64,000 nt of DNA from Acanthaster planci (lineage: Eukaryota > Echinodermata > Asteroidea > Valvatida > Acanthasteridae). The notes below the pieces were generated by a model. It had not been told where the DNA came from, did no database searches, and saw nothing but the letters and a program-made list of their open reading frames with translations. The stretch lies in NCBI RefSeq assembly GCF_001949145.1, contig NW_019091680.1:18646-82645 (forward strand), written 5' to 3'. The position numbers were made by a program, and so were the translations under genes. This document shows positions 26,113 to 48,200 of this stretch, in pieces. The number at the start of each line of letters is the position of its first letter. Position 1 is the first letter of the stretch.

Positions 26113-27502
26113 CTGGAGGACATGGAAGAAGAAAGAGGCATGCGCGACCGGACCATGCATCCATCATTCCATGGCGCATGCCGCAGTAAACTAAGGCTGC
26201 CTAACATGCGTGACGGTATAGTCGCCAGGTTCCTAATAATATCGCCGCCTATTGTTGAGTCTGACCGGTTTTCACAGTAAGAGGCGAAGTGCTACTAAGG
26301 GACGTGCGACATAACGGTCACCAGTCACGCACGTTAGTACAGTACGACATCGAATACCTAGGCGTATAATGATGTAGACTGCGGACTAAACTATTTGCTT
26401 ACGTACCAAAAACACCTTCAAAAAGATATTAAAACCCTATCCGTGAGAATTCAGTCATCAATGCCAAATCTGTGAACTGGCGCTGTGAACACACCGAAAA
26501 CAAGAAACTTTGTAGAAAGACTCCGGTTGTTGAATCGAATTCGAACACCGTAATTTCACCGTCCCGTCACACGGCTTCGGTCGCATACAGATACCGGAAG
26601 CTTACCCTAAAGTTTTCCAAATCATGACTTCCTCAAATTTCAAGCTTTGGCTTCTAGAGATTTCAGGCTCTAGACTTGGATTTTCTGGCCAGATTAAGGG
26701 CCATATGCTGATGTTTTAATATCAACTAGCAAAACTCAAGCCCAGAGTTGATTGAGAGTCTGTTTATTCTGTAATCAAACGATCCTGGAGAACGAGATAA
26801 CGCCGCGAGACTGCGTCTAATCGGAAGAAGCCGACGTTTGAAGAACGGTGATTACACTTAAAAGGGCGCCCCAGGTAAACAATACATCCATTGAGATCAA
26901 GAGGGCGCTCTCCGTTTGCCACATGTCCGTACGTGATCGATACACACGATTCACGAGATCAGTGATGTTCCTTCCTCGTCCTCCGTGGTAAGATTGAAGA
27001 CCAAACTCTGAAGCTTTGGCCTTTGCTTTGGTCTGCAAACCCAAGATTTTTTTTTTCAATGCTGATGTTTAATATGGCCAATTTGAACTACCTCATCGTA
27101 TCCTTCCTGTGCTTCTGCTTGCCTCTTTGCATAGCTAGCTACAAGCTAGGCTAGCCCCGTAGTAGTGGGGCTAAAGCAAGGCCTACTTTCCAGTTCTGGA
27201 CAGGGCAAGTCTGGAGTACAACTGCATGTAAATGATGTAGCATTTAGCCAAAGCAAGGTGGAAACATAAACAACGGTTAAGCCTATCCATGTGTTTTATT
27301 CCTCCATGGCCTAATGTTAGGCAGTATTGTTGGTGGGCCCTAACGACAACCCTAAAAAGATATGTTGAAGTAACGCCCAGAGCTGAGGGGCGGACATTGG
27401 ACCCCACAGTTCAGGGGGTAATGCTTAAGTTATTCAAGTCATGACATCTCGACATTTGTGAATTTCCAGAAGTCATAAGCATCAAAGCTGGAGATACTCA
27501 AA

Positions 27503-27820
27503 CTACATGCATGACTTGACTCCCCAGAACTGTGGAGTCCGACGTCCCCCCGCTTCCACTTGGGAGTGCAGTGGATGTTGAACCCCACAGTTCAGCGGGT
27601 ACTGGTGGGTGACAAATCCCACAGTTCTGGGGGTACTGGTGGGTGACGAACCCACTGTGGAGTCCGAGGTCCGCCCGCTCCCACTTGGGAGTGCAGCGGA
27701 TGTTGAACCCCACAGTTCAGTGGGTACTGGTGGGTGACAAACCCACAATTCTGGGGGTACTGATGGGTGACGAACTTCACAGTTCTGGGGGTACCGGTGG
27801 TTCTCCATGGCTGCCCCAAC
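27503..27820. repeat. tandem array with 125-bp period and shorter internal units
   Basis: 'ctgtggagtccga' recurs at 27530 and 27655, a 125-bp period. Each unit also contains two or three sub-units around 'cacagttctgggggtactgg' and 'tgggtgacaaa'. The core 'cccagaactgtgg' followed by 'gtccgac' is shared with the perfect hairpin at 49765-49833 in the UTP15 gene. The overlapping minus-strand frames are a product of the repeat and not genes. Confidence 0.85.
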
Positions 27821-28585
27821 TGTCATGACTGTCGACTTTGTTCAGTCCATTCCAAGTGCGCTTTATAGGGAAGCACATTGAACATGTTGAAATGCATGAC
27901 TCAGAACAAAATATTTTCCCAAGATTTTCTTAATCATCAGCTGATCAGCCTGGTTTGAGGTTTTAATTCAGATTTCAATATTTTCGAAGAGTTTCTCTTC
28001 AACATTTTCCATCAAAGGTCAAAATGAGGTTTTGGTATGAACGTTTAAATACTAGTACCGTGACTACATTAGCAAAGAAAATGGAAGAATTCCATTGTCA
28101 GACAACACTAATTTGTCCTGCAGTGACCTTTTAGCCATTTGAAAGCAACAAAATGACCTAAAAAGTCAGATTTAGTGATTCACTTCGAAAGTACATGTAC
28201 CAAGAATTTTTCAGACCAGTCTATCTCTTGGTTTGTGCACAAGGTGTCAAGCAGGGTCCATATATGGAATTCTTTCTGAGAAAGTGCTGGGGAATTTAGC
28301 TGATAACGGGAACTGTGTATCCATCATTTATAGGTCTTGCTTTCTGCAGTCCGTTTAAATTTCAAATCAAAGACAGAAAAAGACAGAGTTTTCCCTATTT
28401 AGAGTTGAGCAGCTTTGACATCTAAACTGAGTTTCATACACTTACATGTATGCACAAGCAAGGCAGCTATATCTCTCTCATGTAGGTTGGATTTTTGTAA
28501 CGTTTTGCTATTGTAATCAAGGTAATGTAACAGCTGCAGGCATCAACTCTTTCTTTTTGGGGGGCTTACTATCTTATGCAGAAAT

Positions 28586-37230
<8,645 letters not shown>

Positions 37231-38470
37231 CAGACCCAGCTGCCACCATTTTGGCCGTTTTTTTTTTAAATTTTCGGTTTGAATCTTGGAGTTGGGAGTC
37301 TCTCAGGCCTGTCAATCAAGATGGGACAGACTTTCTCCTTTTTGTCCTGGCCTTGTTCTTAGCATCAAAATACATGGTTGACAACATGGTAGGGAAACTT
37401 GGCTTCAGCACCCAGTATATTAAGCTTATCAGGCAAAGTAGGGAAAACTAAAAACATCCATGAACATATACCACAGAGGCGCCACCTGCCACTTTGTAAA
37501 TTGCTTTTGTGAAATACAATTAGCCTGATAACTTCCATGTAATCATTCTATAACAGCCGTAAACCGATCTTATGATGTGGTAAAGTTAATGTGCAATTTT
37601 GGAAAAATACAATTCTTGTTAGACAAATAGGGGCAATGTCTCTCTATTTTGGGGTTGCCTTAATGTTAAATTTAGGCTATTCCTCATGTAGTAATATTGC
37701 TTGGCTAATTGGCTTTCACATTGTCTGAACCCCCTCCCTTACCAAACAACTCAACATGTTTCTGCCAATGCACAAATGCGTCAAGATTATAAGATATTAA
37801 CACTTCTTTCTACTGCCAGAATGTCAAAAAAGCTAGGGTGAAAAATCAATTTGATCCCTCCTGCAAGGACCTGTAGTACGACCATTTCCTCTGAGTAAAG
37901 AGAGCAAATCGGCGAGTTATGTGTATAAATACCACTGTCCATTTTATTCACTTCATTCAGCAAATTTGAAGTTCATCTTACATAAAAATTGAACTGACAA
38001 ACTGATAGTGGTCTTGAACGCGTAGATCCAACCAGCAAGGAAATATCAATTGACCACTTGCAAAGGTAGGCAGTTTGAGATTGGAATGACAGAGATTGAT
38101 CACAGGTTGTTCCCAGCAGGGTAAAATTTGGGAAACATTTCTAGAACAGGTACTAAAAATTTCCAATACCAACCTGGAAGGTAAATTTTGCCATTATCGG
38201 CATGTTGCCCAAAACAAGGTAAGATAAGATAAAATTACACACCTTGTACGGGCATATGTCCTGGAAAGCAGTTTTTTCCCACATTCCGTGGCAGAGAAGG
38301 TGTAAAATGTCTCTGCAATTCAGCCACAGAAAAACAGACATGCCCTGGGATGTGTTTGACGAAAGAACCCTATCGCACTTGTTGAAAATTGCAGGTTACA
38401 TAAAGGTGAATATTCATTGCAAATCACTACAGTAATGCTATCCTGCTAGAGCATGGGAACAATTCCACTG

Positions 38471-38525
38471 ACCTTGACAGTCTTCGATCCTTCACCGGTT
38501 GAAGGATTAAGGACTGCTAGGGTTG
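38471..38525. repeat. palindromic element, copy 2
   Basis: 'ccttgacagtcttcgatcct' pairs imperfectly with 'aggattaaggactgctaggg'. It is related to the palindrome at 23115-23166: same order, with 'gacagtc' and 'ggactg-tagggtt' words. Confidence 0.6.
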
Positions 38526-39183
38526 AAATTGGAGCACCGATGAATGTTCAAGGATTGAACACACCAGTGGGGATTTCAAACACGAATCTCAATGTCTGAG
38601 CTGATATTTTAGACGATTTGGGATTTGGTGAAGTTGGGTATTAATTAAAATGAAGAGCTTGAAACCACGTCAAATGACACGTCACTTGGAACTATGATGT
38701 AACGGCTGTCAGTAGGGATCTCCAGTGTCCAGGTGGGTTGACAGGCCTTACTGGCATTGTACAGTCAGGGCTCCATCCAAATGAAAATGTGGCATACAAG
38801 TCCTGACGTGAACACCACCACGTGCGCCACAGGGCTGAGTCAGTTCGGATAATTTAGCATTCAAATACTTGACCATTCATTTGACGGAATATTTGGTTGT
38901 ATAAATACAAACTTCCCGAAACATTCAGAAGACATCGGGAAAACGGTGAAATAGCTTTCGAAAGTAGTGATTGTACATGAAGACAGGAAATCATGCACAA
39001 ACGGCAGTCAATGTTAAAAATTGCTGACATGAAAAATGTTGAGGATTTATGAGGGCGGAAGTCAACTGCTTTTTCAAGTCGCCGACAGAAAGTCGGGTCA
39101 TAAAACAAGGGTTTATCCGCACTTACCTTGAACTGAGGTTTTAGAATGAAGTCTTGTTACCTAAGAATTGAACTTTTTTCAAA

Positions 39184-39189
39184 TTTATT
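39184..39189 (-). promoter_or_regulatory. candidate UTP15 polyadenylation signal
   Basis: Minus-strand AATAAA (TTTATT on plus) about 108 bp downstream of the UTP15 stop codon at 39297-39299. Position and hexamer are right, but no transcript evidence is available. Confidence 0.45.
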
Positions 39190-39296
39190 TTCCGTATATT
39201 TCACTTTCAAATAATTGATTCCAATAATAAATATTCGAATACTTGATGTTGGTACGGCCCTACTGCTCCAAGTGCTGATGGTTCAAATTCCAATCG

Positions 39297-42200
39297 CTAC
39301 GACTCCATAGGTACAGCCATTCCACTTCTTTCAGTTCTTTCGGTGGGAATCTCAGTGTTGGCCGCGGCCAAGTCTTCCCGAGTGCCGTGATCGACAGTCT
39401 GTGATGCGGCCAGTACTGTGTCCAGCATTCCCTTGATCTCTTGCAGGGTCCGGTGATACTGCAGCTCCTTGTCCAGCGTTATCTTCAGCCTCCTGAAGTG
39501 ACTGACCAGCTCCTCTGACTCCCCGATGACTGGGGTGTAGATGTCTGAAATATGTCAAGGAAGAAGGGAGGGACGCAAGTTGGTTTCTATCTCAAATGCT
39601 GGGATTTTAAACAAGTGGTATAAATCTCAAGACACCATCAGTCAGACTTTTGAATTCACTTGAAGACCGCTTCGTACTAGGTGTGAAACCCAACATGAAT
39701 GCTATTTTATAATGGCACTGCAAATTCACAAAAAGTTAACACGTTTAAACTCAAGCGAAAGTGCAGCAAATTTACGGCAAGTTTGCTTCATCTTCACATT
39801 TGCTTTACGTATGAACACACCTTTAACCCCTTCGCGCCTAGAAGGGGCTAGAGCTGCAGTAAAAATTGAGATCCTCAGCCCGCTTTTCAGCTATTATTCT
39901 CGGCCCATGCTCGAGCAAACACGGTGAAAGAAGGCAGACCCTGGTTCTTGTATATATGGTAATTGGCCATTGTGTGTAGCCCAGAAATGAAAAGACCGAA
40001 TTTGCATCATAATCACCAGCTTCACAATAGTCCTCACTTTGAAAAGAAGCAATGGGAATGTGGAAGCTTAAGTAGAGCCGCATGCCACTGAACAATAAGC
40101 CTTTTCACCATTTAATTCAAAGCGCGCAGAGCATGCAGGGCCACAAACCGAGAATTTGCCATTTGGCAGGTGGCCTTCGTGGCCAAGCGAGGCTGAAATT
40201 CTCTGAGTCGGCTTTCGGAAAGAAATTCCCGTCGTCAAGGGGTTAAGTGTGTGTGAATGATCAACTGAATTCCTTGTATACATGTAGTTGGGCATACGTT
40301 TATTCATAATTTTTACTTGAGACAGAAGAAACAGATCAGAACTGGGGTCAACTTGCTTCTTGATATAAGAGATCCCAATTGCTTTAACACTTGTTGAAAA
40401 TCAGACTTGAGTCAGCAAAAGACTGTTAGTTCACTAACATTGACAGTGTGGCTTTTATTTCCCAGAAATGACAACTTATGCACCGGCCACCAACAGGAAG
40501 TAGTCAAATCAACAACATGACTCCAGTGTACAATTTCAGTTATCATTCATGTAATCCCTTATTCAAGTGCACGTAAAGATACATAAAAGTGGGCACTGTA
40601 CAAGATTGAGCTATCAATCAACAGAAACATACACTTCTGTGCTTCTATTGAGACCTTGTATGCTATGTTTCATATTCACGGCTACAAGCAAAGCTTCCAT
40701 GGTGAAGAAAATGGTGTGGGAAGAAAATTCCAATGAGTTTAAATATTTCTGATGAAAACTCAAGTCAATGACGACAAATAAACAAAATATCCCAGTAGTG
40801 GAGACGGTGGAGTTTAAAGACTTTCGGAAGGTTAAAAAGGGTAACGCTCTGCTGACAAGCCTAGCCAAACCTCGCCCCTTGGCAAGGGACACCCCTTGCC
40901 CAATATGAAGAAGAATCGGCTCACCTAGCAACATGTTGGTTATGTCGATCACCGTGCCGGCAAAGTTGGGATTGGTGATGTGCTTCTTCAGGAAGGCGAT
41001 CATGATACGTAGCCACTTCTCGTCCCGGCCTGCCAGGGCCCTCTTGATGACGCCCCGTCGTACCAGCTCCTGGAGTACGCTAACCGTCACCTCCGGGGTT
41101 TTGATTCTCACGCTGGTCTACAAAATGATGCAGAAATACAGGAATGGCATTTTTCGTGATGAGTCTCCTCTCCAACAGGTTTTAATTGCAGGTCATCAAA
41201 GTACCAAGCCATGCAGTTTCCGCCCAAGATTGGCCGCTATTATAGTTGGCAAGCTTTTGATCTGCCAGTACCTCATAAGACATTGAGGCTGGTTTCCATG
41301 CAAAGTAACTGTGAATCCTCAATCAATCAGCCTAATATTCACCACCTACACCATGTGAAGTCGTCATTATCATTCTGATCCAGCTGTGGATGTTCTGTGG
41401 GCTCTACATTTTCTCAGACTTTTTGAATTTCTTGNNNNNNNNNNNNNNNNNNNNNNNNNNNNNNNNNNNNNNNNNNNNNNNNNNCAGATTGCACTTTTGT
41501 GCTGCCCAACAACTGTGCTTCACTGTCTCATGTGCATAACTGGGCAGTAAACCAAATGCAGTGAAGAGGACTGCACAAAAGACCCTGGGTCATTTTGTTC
41601 TGGCAATATACAGTGTACACACTGAACCTGTGCATGTTGGAGTTCCATATAGAAACTACATGCTCACCAGTGACTGTGGGCATTTGTGCACATTTGTGCT
41701 GTAAAACCAAAGGAGGGTTAATGTATGAAAGCTTGCGTACACTGTAAATGCCGAGTGCGGTGCCTCGGCCTTTGCCTACGACAATGACGGATCTACGTTG
41801 GGCTACCTGGGTCAGTAAGAGAGCAATCGCCATGTTGACCTGGGATTACCTCAACACAAAACGTTCAAGGAAATCGGATTCTTTATGAAGGACCGCTCAC
41901 CCAAATCCTCACTGTAATGGCTATTGCAAAGGTGGAAGAGAGAGGGCTAGACATTATATTTACACTAGGGGGCGCTGTTTGTGACACAGATGCACGTGCT
42001 GCGCATTCTATTGCACGCTTACATGCCTTCACACATCAAAGTGGCACAGTTGAAATAACCTTACGTACCCTATGTTTGATTTCTTACCACCAAAGAAACT
42101 TCGGGGGGCTGCATGATCAATGCGTCATCCCTCGCCTGGCCAAAGAAAGGGAACTTTACATTCACCCCTATAACCCAAAAAATTATGCCTTTATGATTTA

Positions 42201-45200
42201 TGAGTCTGCAAATCTGTGCAAAGTGTATCCGATGGGGTTTGCCAAGTACACGACACCACTGACGCAGAGGGTCAGCCTAGTCTCTGGGCTGCCACCAGCG
42301 AGGGGGATACTCCTGCTCGGAGGCGTCAGATCGGCCGTACCTTCAGGGCTGCATCCAGGGCCTTGGAGTGCTCAAACCGCTTCAGCATTGTGTCATACTT
42401 CTGTAGGAAGTCTCGGGGATCTTTCTTCACGACGATGTCGCCCTACAATCAATACAGATTTTTCAAAATGCGTTTTTATTCCATCAACAGAAACGGCAGT
42501 CCTTTGTGTGATAAACAGCAGTCCTTTCCTTCTCCATGGGCATGCATGTTATTAATAAAAGAAAAGGAACAATGCCAAAGACAGATTTGCACGTCTTTTT
42601 GGTTATAAAAATGGGTTGAGGATTCGATTAAGACTGGCAAATGTGAAAGAGTTGAGACGTTTACAATAAAAACACAACAGTCCCAGCTTGGTTGTCTTTT
42701 ATCTTTGATAGAAAATCACAACTTGGGGTTGACGTGGCAAGTCCACAGCACACATGTAATTGGTCTCTAGCTGTTTACCTTCTGAGCGGTGTAGACTTTG
42801 TGACCTCTGTCGTAGTACCGATGAGATACCCGACTCAGTTTCAGCTTCCTCTTGGTTTTCTCGGCATCACCGGGCTCTGGCTTCCTGTGCCTGATGGATA
42901 TCAGGCCTGAGGACATACCCACCACGACTGTGCTGTCTGTTGGCTGTAGAGGGAATAAAAATGGCACCATTTCTGATAAAAAAAAAAAACCAACTCTGGG
43001 AGGTCAAGAATGGGTAGTGGTCCGTTCCTCGCCTTTCAACTCTGTGGCCCGAGTTCGACTCCCGGCTCGATCCACATGTGGATTGGGTCTTCAGTCCCGC
43101 CCTGATTTTACAGGTTTAACCCAGAACATTCTTCTGCGGTTTTCCTCCCACCTCTGAAACTGTAACAGCTTCTCACTATCCCAACTGCGCCGTACACCAC
43201 AGCATGTACGGGCTATCCTATGGTTGCAAAGGTCATTTAATGTTGAGATGCAGATATCCACTTTGATGGAGCAACGGATCCAGATACAAAGTGGGACATC
43301 ATGTTAGCAAATGGTACTAAAGCAATGACTGTGTTTATAGAATACCACAGTGACTGTGTCGTGTGCACAATTACATGTGTGTAAAGGGCATTAGCGCAAG
43401 AACCAGTGCGTGAATCAGCACGAGCGATTCCACTACACTTCCTGGTTCAAAATGTCACACTTCAGAACTCTACACATAATGAGGGTGGGGTAGGAGAATT
43501 ACTGGAAATTCAAAGGATGGGACTATTCACTTTACCGCTTTTAAGATTTTCAAAATCCTGCAAGGTCATCAGAAACGTGGCAAGACTGATGAACGCCCTC
43601 AGCCTCTGCTATTTTCAATAGGACTTGTTGCCATCTTAAAACTTAAGTATTAAGAACATGCCCATTTATCTTCTTTGCACACGGAAGGATCTAAGCAGAT
43701 TCAAAACGCTCATAGAAAAAGGGGTTTTTGTAGATAAACTCTTCCAATGACAGCACTCTTGAAGAGAGGATTGGATGGTCCCAGCGCTGGTGTCTTCTGG
43801 GATTCAGGCTCCTCCATAATCAGCTCTTTTTTTGGGGGGGGAGGCTTTTTTAGACTCTTGTCTCTATCTTTCACACATGACTGGTCTTTTTCTAATTCTG
43901 TCCACTGAGGTGTGTGCAATACAGTCTAAATTTCCCACCACACCCAGGAAAGCTTATCTCCACGTCCTTCTGAGGCTACGCTGCTGAACCTCGCCTATTT
44001 CTTACCGAAACACCCATGGACAGGATAGGAGCTGGGTAGTCCAGGCTAGCAACTAGCTTATAGCTGGCCACATCGTACACCTTGACATGCCTGCATCAAG
44101 GAAAAGGATCAATCAACATCTCTGGGATCCTTAGAGGCAAGGCAGGCCATCAAAATGTTTCTGAGAGTTGATTTCGAGGAGCATTGAAGAGATTGGAAGG
44201 GAAATATTTCAGGTATTTGGGATGCTACAAAATGCAGAAACTCGTGCAGTTTTTGTACAGCTGCGATCTGAAGTGGTGATGCACTTGGACAGGATGCGCT
44301 GAATACCAACCATTCGTTTTTCTACAGCTGATCATGTGGCTTATTAGCACGGGAGCAAACTTTGTGGACAAAGTAGAGTTCTGATTGATTGGTGACAGAA
44401 AGGGAATTGTCCAAAGGAAAAAGTTAAGTGTTACAATTGTAGTAGGGCGCTTTCAGTTCGACAAGAACTCTACTTCCATTTCTTGTCAGTCATCTAAATT
44501 TCCGTTCACAGCAATAAACATGGCCAATAGAGACTTTGCGTGGTAGCCATCTTGCAGGGCAGCTCTTTTGTTCCACAGAGAAACTTCCTTTGCGCATACC
44601 CCATGGAACAGAAGCACTAGCCTGTAAAATGGCAGCCATGCAAACCTGCTATTCAATTCAATTCCTTGATCGCAGCCTTGTCAAAGAATTGCAGAGATTC
44701 CAATTCCAATCCTGAATTTTCATTCACTGATAAACAGCCTCATACCTATCAATGGATGCAGTGAGCAATCTGTTACGAGCTCCATTGAAGCACATGCTGG
44801 TAATTGTCTTGTGGTGATTGCTGACGGCAGCGAGCAGCTTACCCCCAGCGAGGGCATCCCAAACCTTGACGCAGTTTCCACCTTGACAGCAAGGAAAGGA
44901 ATGATCCATAGTTTGTATAAAAATAGCATTATTCTTGACTTTAGTAAAATGCCTGTTTTTTAAAGCGACTGATGTCTCTGATATTTAGTAGCACATGCAG
45001 CCACTGTAATCTACTGGACAGTGGAGCGCAGAGCTATATTAAATAACTACAGCGCTACCTTCTCATTCTCGTTGAGAAGATTTGACACCGCCCTCGTTGC
45101 AGACTGTTGAATCCATGTGCAAGCTTGTAGAACACTCGAAATCATATAGAATAAATCTTGAATTATGTACTCTAAATGCAACATGCATCGAGTACCGATA

Positions 45201-48200
45201 AAATCCGATTACAAAACGTCACAGCAAAATTAAATTTGCAGCGCATACGCTCATGCGTTTGCTTGTTCGGTCGTTTATACAATAGCGATACCCAGAGCAA
45301 TATGAAACACTCACTTACTGATTGTGTGTTTAGGTTTTCGCTCATTGGCTTGATGAGGCATCGTAAAAGAATACAGACGCAGATATGCAAATAGTCGTAC
45401 AAAAGCCATACCAAATTTGGGGTTTGCCATAGGTTTGTGCACAAACATGGATGCGACCAGCAAGCATCACTTTGTACATGCTTCAGCGCTCTAGTTTTTA
45501 TACATAATTCTATGCAGTGGAATCATTTCCTGAGTTGCTAAATGCCAGTAACTTTTTAGTATTATTAACAGATAAGGTTTCAGAAACATTTTTAATAAAT
45601 TCTAGTGAACAATTTCCAGACGGTGAAATTAGTCATACCTGTTAGGATAAAACATACTTTGCCTAAAGCAGGATTCGAGCGGCTTCTAATCAGCCTTTTG
45701 CGAGCTAACTTTGACCTAAATCTGGTACACTCATGCATTAAAATTCCTGTGAACATAACAACTTGAATTCTCCATGCTAAAATCACTGTTGCTATACCTC
45801 GTGATTCCAGGCAAGCTTTTGCTTAGTTACATAAGAGAAGCCTTGCAACAATACTTTGCTTTCAATGGATGACACCGGCACAAAGGAACCAGTCCATTCC
45901 AGAGATGGTGGTCGCTATGCAAAAGCTTGCCCCGAATCACGAGGTATAGCAACAGTGTCTTCAGTCTGGGGAATTCAAATCATTATGTTTATGTGCAATC
46001 ACATAACTCAGCGTACCAGATTTTATTCAAATTTAACTCGCATACGGCTTATTGATTAACGCATTTGTGGCCTATTACATAACACTTTACTTTATTGACT
46101 ATTGACAATTTACCATCATCGTCAATTTAGGGGACAATGCTTAAAAGTCCGGGAGTTATTTTGATGACAGAAGTTATCTACCTGAAGACAAGAACATTCC
46201 CCCACCAGGGAACATAAGTACGCTCTCCACTGGATGACCATGGTCCAGCGTCAAGACGCTGGCTTGGGTCCTCAGGTCAAACAACTTCACTTTGTGGTCA
46301 TAGGAGCCGGTCAGCCAGATGTCCTTGCTGGCTGTGCTGACTGTCCCACATCGGACATAATCGGCATGCTCGTCGTATCGTCTCGTCTCCATCTCGCTGG
46401 GGATATCCCAGCAGCGGACGGACTTGTCATCCGAGCAAGACATGATGTGTAGGTTGTCCGTGCCGAACTTGGTGACATGAACAGGGCTAACAGATAAAAA
46501 AAGAAAAGCTGCTACACATCACAGGGTGGGCATTTGGGCATCTTACTTTAGGCAGTGCTAACCCTTCAAAGAGACAGGTACAAGAAGAAACAGAGGATTT
46601 TGGAGGACTGAGACCAGCAGCCGATCTCACGAAACATGGGGTAACTTTGAACCATGCGTAAGCCTTGTGCCACAAATTTATGCCGTAGCTGCGCGGTATG
46701 CTTACGTTTGATTTTACGAAAAGTTGCGTAGACGCGCCGCGTTTTAACCACTTCCTGCCGGGGCATTTATCAATGTTGATGATGCTGGGCCGGGATATTT
46801 ATCATTTTTTTCTGGTTTTCAAAATTCTTTAAAAATTCCTATCTTCCTTTACTGGACACTTACAAACACATGAAGGACTGTCTGGTGTCCACTCTAGCGG
46901 ACAGACAAAATCTATTGACGCCTGAGTATTTCAACCAGGCCTGCAGCCTTGTAAAAAGAGCCCAGATTGTGCGGTGTTATATAACTTTCTTTTGTTCACG
47001 AACCTGGCTCAGTGCGTTGCTGACCTCTTTTCAATAAGGGCCAGATTAGCACGCAGCGGTGCTGTGTGGCTCATCGCTGTGGTGGTGGAGCGTTTTTGTC
47101 CCCGGTGGTAATCCGCTCGCTCTAAATGCCCCAAACCGTGGTATACTGTTTAAAACCAAGGCTGGATTACCTCCACTTTTGAGAGTGAAAAAATGTCGGT
47201 AATGCCCAGCAGCCTGGTCTTTTGTTCCGAGTACGGTCTTTTGTTACAAGGCCCTGTTTCCTTTGTCCAAGTTCAGAGACCCTGGCCACATTTTTAAAGC
47301 ATACGTGTCCAGATCCGGAATCCCTGGCAGGGAATGGTTAATAATATTAATTTCTTGGACGAGGACAAAAACGGCTTTTACAATGGCTGTTCTTTTCCAA
47401 TATAATAGCAGTCACTGAATAATGGTCGTTGAATCGCATCCGCCCACCATTTTGAAAAAGTTTTCATCTTTCTTCGTCGGAACTGGACAAAAAATTTCTC
47501 AGTTTTCTCACAGCCAATTAAGCTTATTTTTACCTTCTGGAGCAAAGTTGTTCATTTCTCGTATAATCCTTAATAAGTTCAGCAATGAAGAGGCTTAACC
47601 GCACCCACTAAGCGAGTCAAATCATTCATTTTCGCTTCGTTCGGTGCAACCTATGCCACCTAATATGACTGCGTAAGTTACGCCATAATTTGTTGCATAA
47701 GTTGCGGACTTACACAGTGCGTAAGTTTTGTAAAATCAGTCTTAATTTGTTGCTAAACTTATGCAATAAAATGTGGCGCAAGTGGAGTTACGCCATTGTG
47801 TAAAGTTTTCGTGAAATCGGGTGCTGAGCCGTTTATAGAGTTGTGACATGAGTGTCATAATTGGTGGAACCAAAATGGTGGATTATGCATCAATGCACAT
47901 GGACAATTAGTACACAATAGCTGCATGCTGTATTGCACACATAATGAACAGCCATTTTGGTTCCAAAGTCTGAAGTTGGCACTACTTTCGCTATATGTAG
48001 CTCTAACTGAGACTGAATTCACTGTTTTTAAAACAGAAGATTTCACAGATATGGGGTTGCAATCCTCAAGAAAAAACAGCCCAGCAGAAATTTTCAGTAA
48101 ACTGTTAGTTCAGCATGCATATATCAATTTCCACCGGATAATCAAATATAAAACCAGAAGCACATTTCCCTTAGTTCAATTTTGTCCGCATTATGTTTTT

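Larger units (their letters stand above)
24248..28585. other. divergent intergenic region between APH-1 and METTL25B
   Basis: About 4.3 kb between the start codons of two divergently transcribed genes, so it should hold both promoters. It contains an inverted TIR-element copy (24865-24993), a large foldback element (25410-26112) and a tandem array (27503-27820). The part from about 26100 to 27000 is richer in CpG than its surroundings and is a candidate promoter zone for APH-1, though no 5' exon could be fixed. The 80-codon frame at 26817-27059 (minus) has no recognised similarity. Confidence 0.45.
37231..39296. other. convergent intergenic region between METTL25B and UTP15
   Basis: About 2.1 kb between the stop codons of two convergent genes; it holds both 3' UTRs. 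It includes a palindromic element at 38471-38525 and a candidate UTP15 poly(A) signal at 39184-39189. No coding sequence is recognised. Confidence 0.5.

Noticed and set aside
26817-27059. 80-codon minus-strand frame as a first exon of APH-1
   Set aside because: APH-1 already has a complete N-terminus with a start codon at 24247, and this frame ends in a stop with no donor continuing to it.
27503-27826. Overlapping minus-strand frames rich in His-Pro-Pro-Val repeats, possible repeat protein
   Set aside because: All arise from the 125-bp tandem DNA repeat and are open in several frames at once, as expected from a repeat lacking stops.
40614-41111. 165-codon minus-strand frame as a separate gene
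   Set aside because: Its useful part is UTP15 exon 9 (41117-40925); the remainder is intron 9 after a good GTGAG donor.
41917-42555. 212-codon plus-strand frame
   Set aside because: It runs antisense through UTP15 exon 8 and its intronic flanks. The minus strand has conserved UTP15 sequence with matched splice sites; the plus frame has no similarity.
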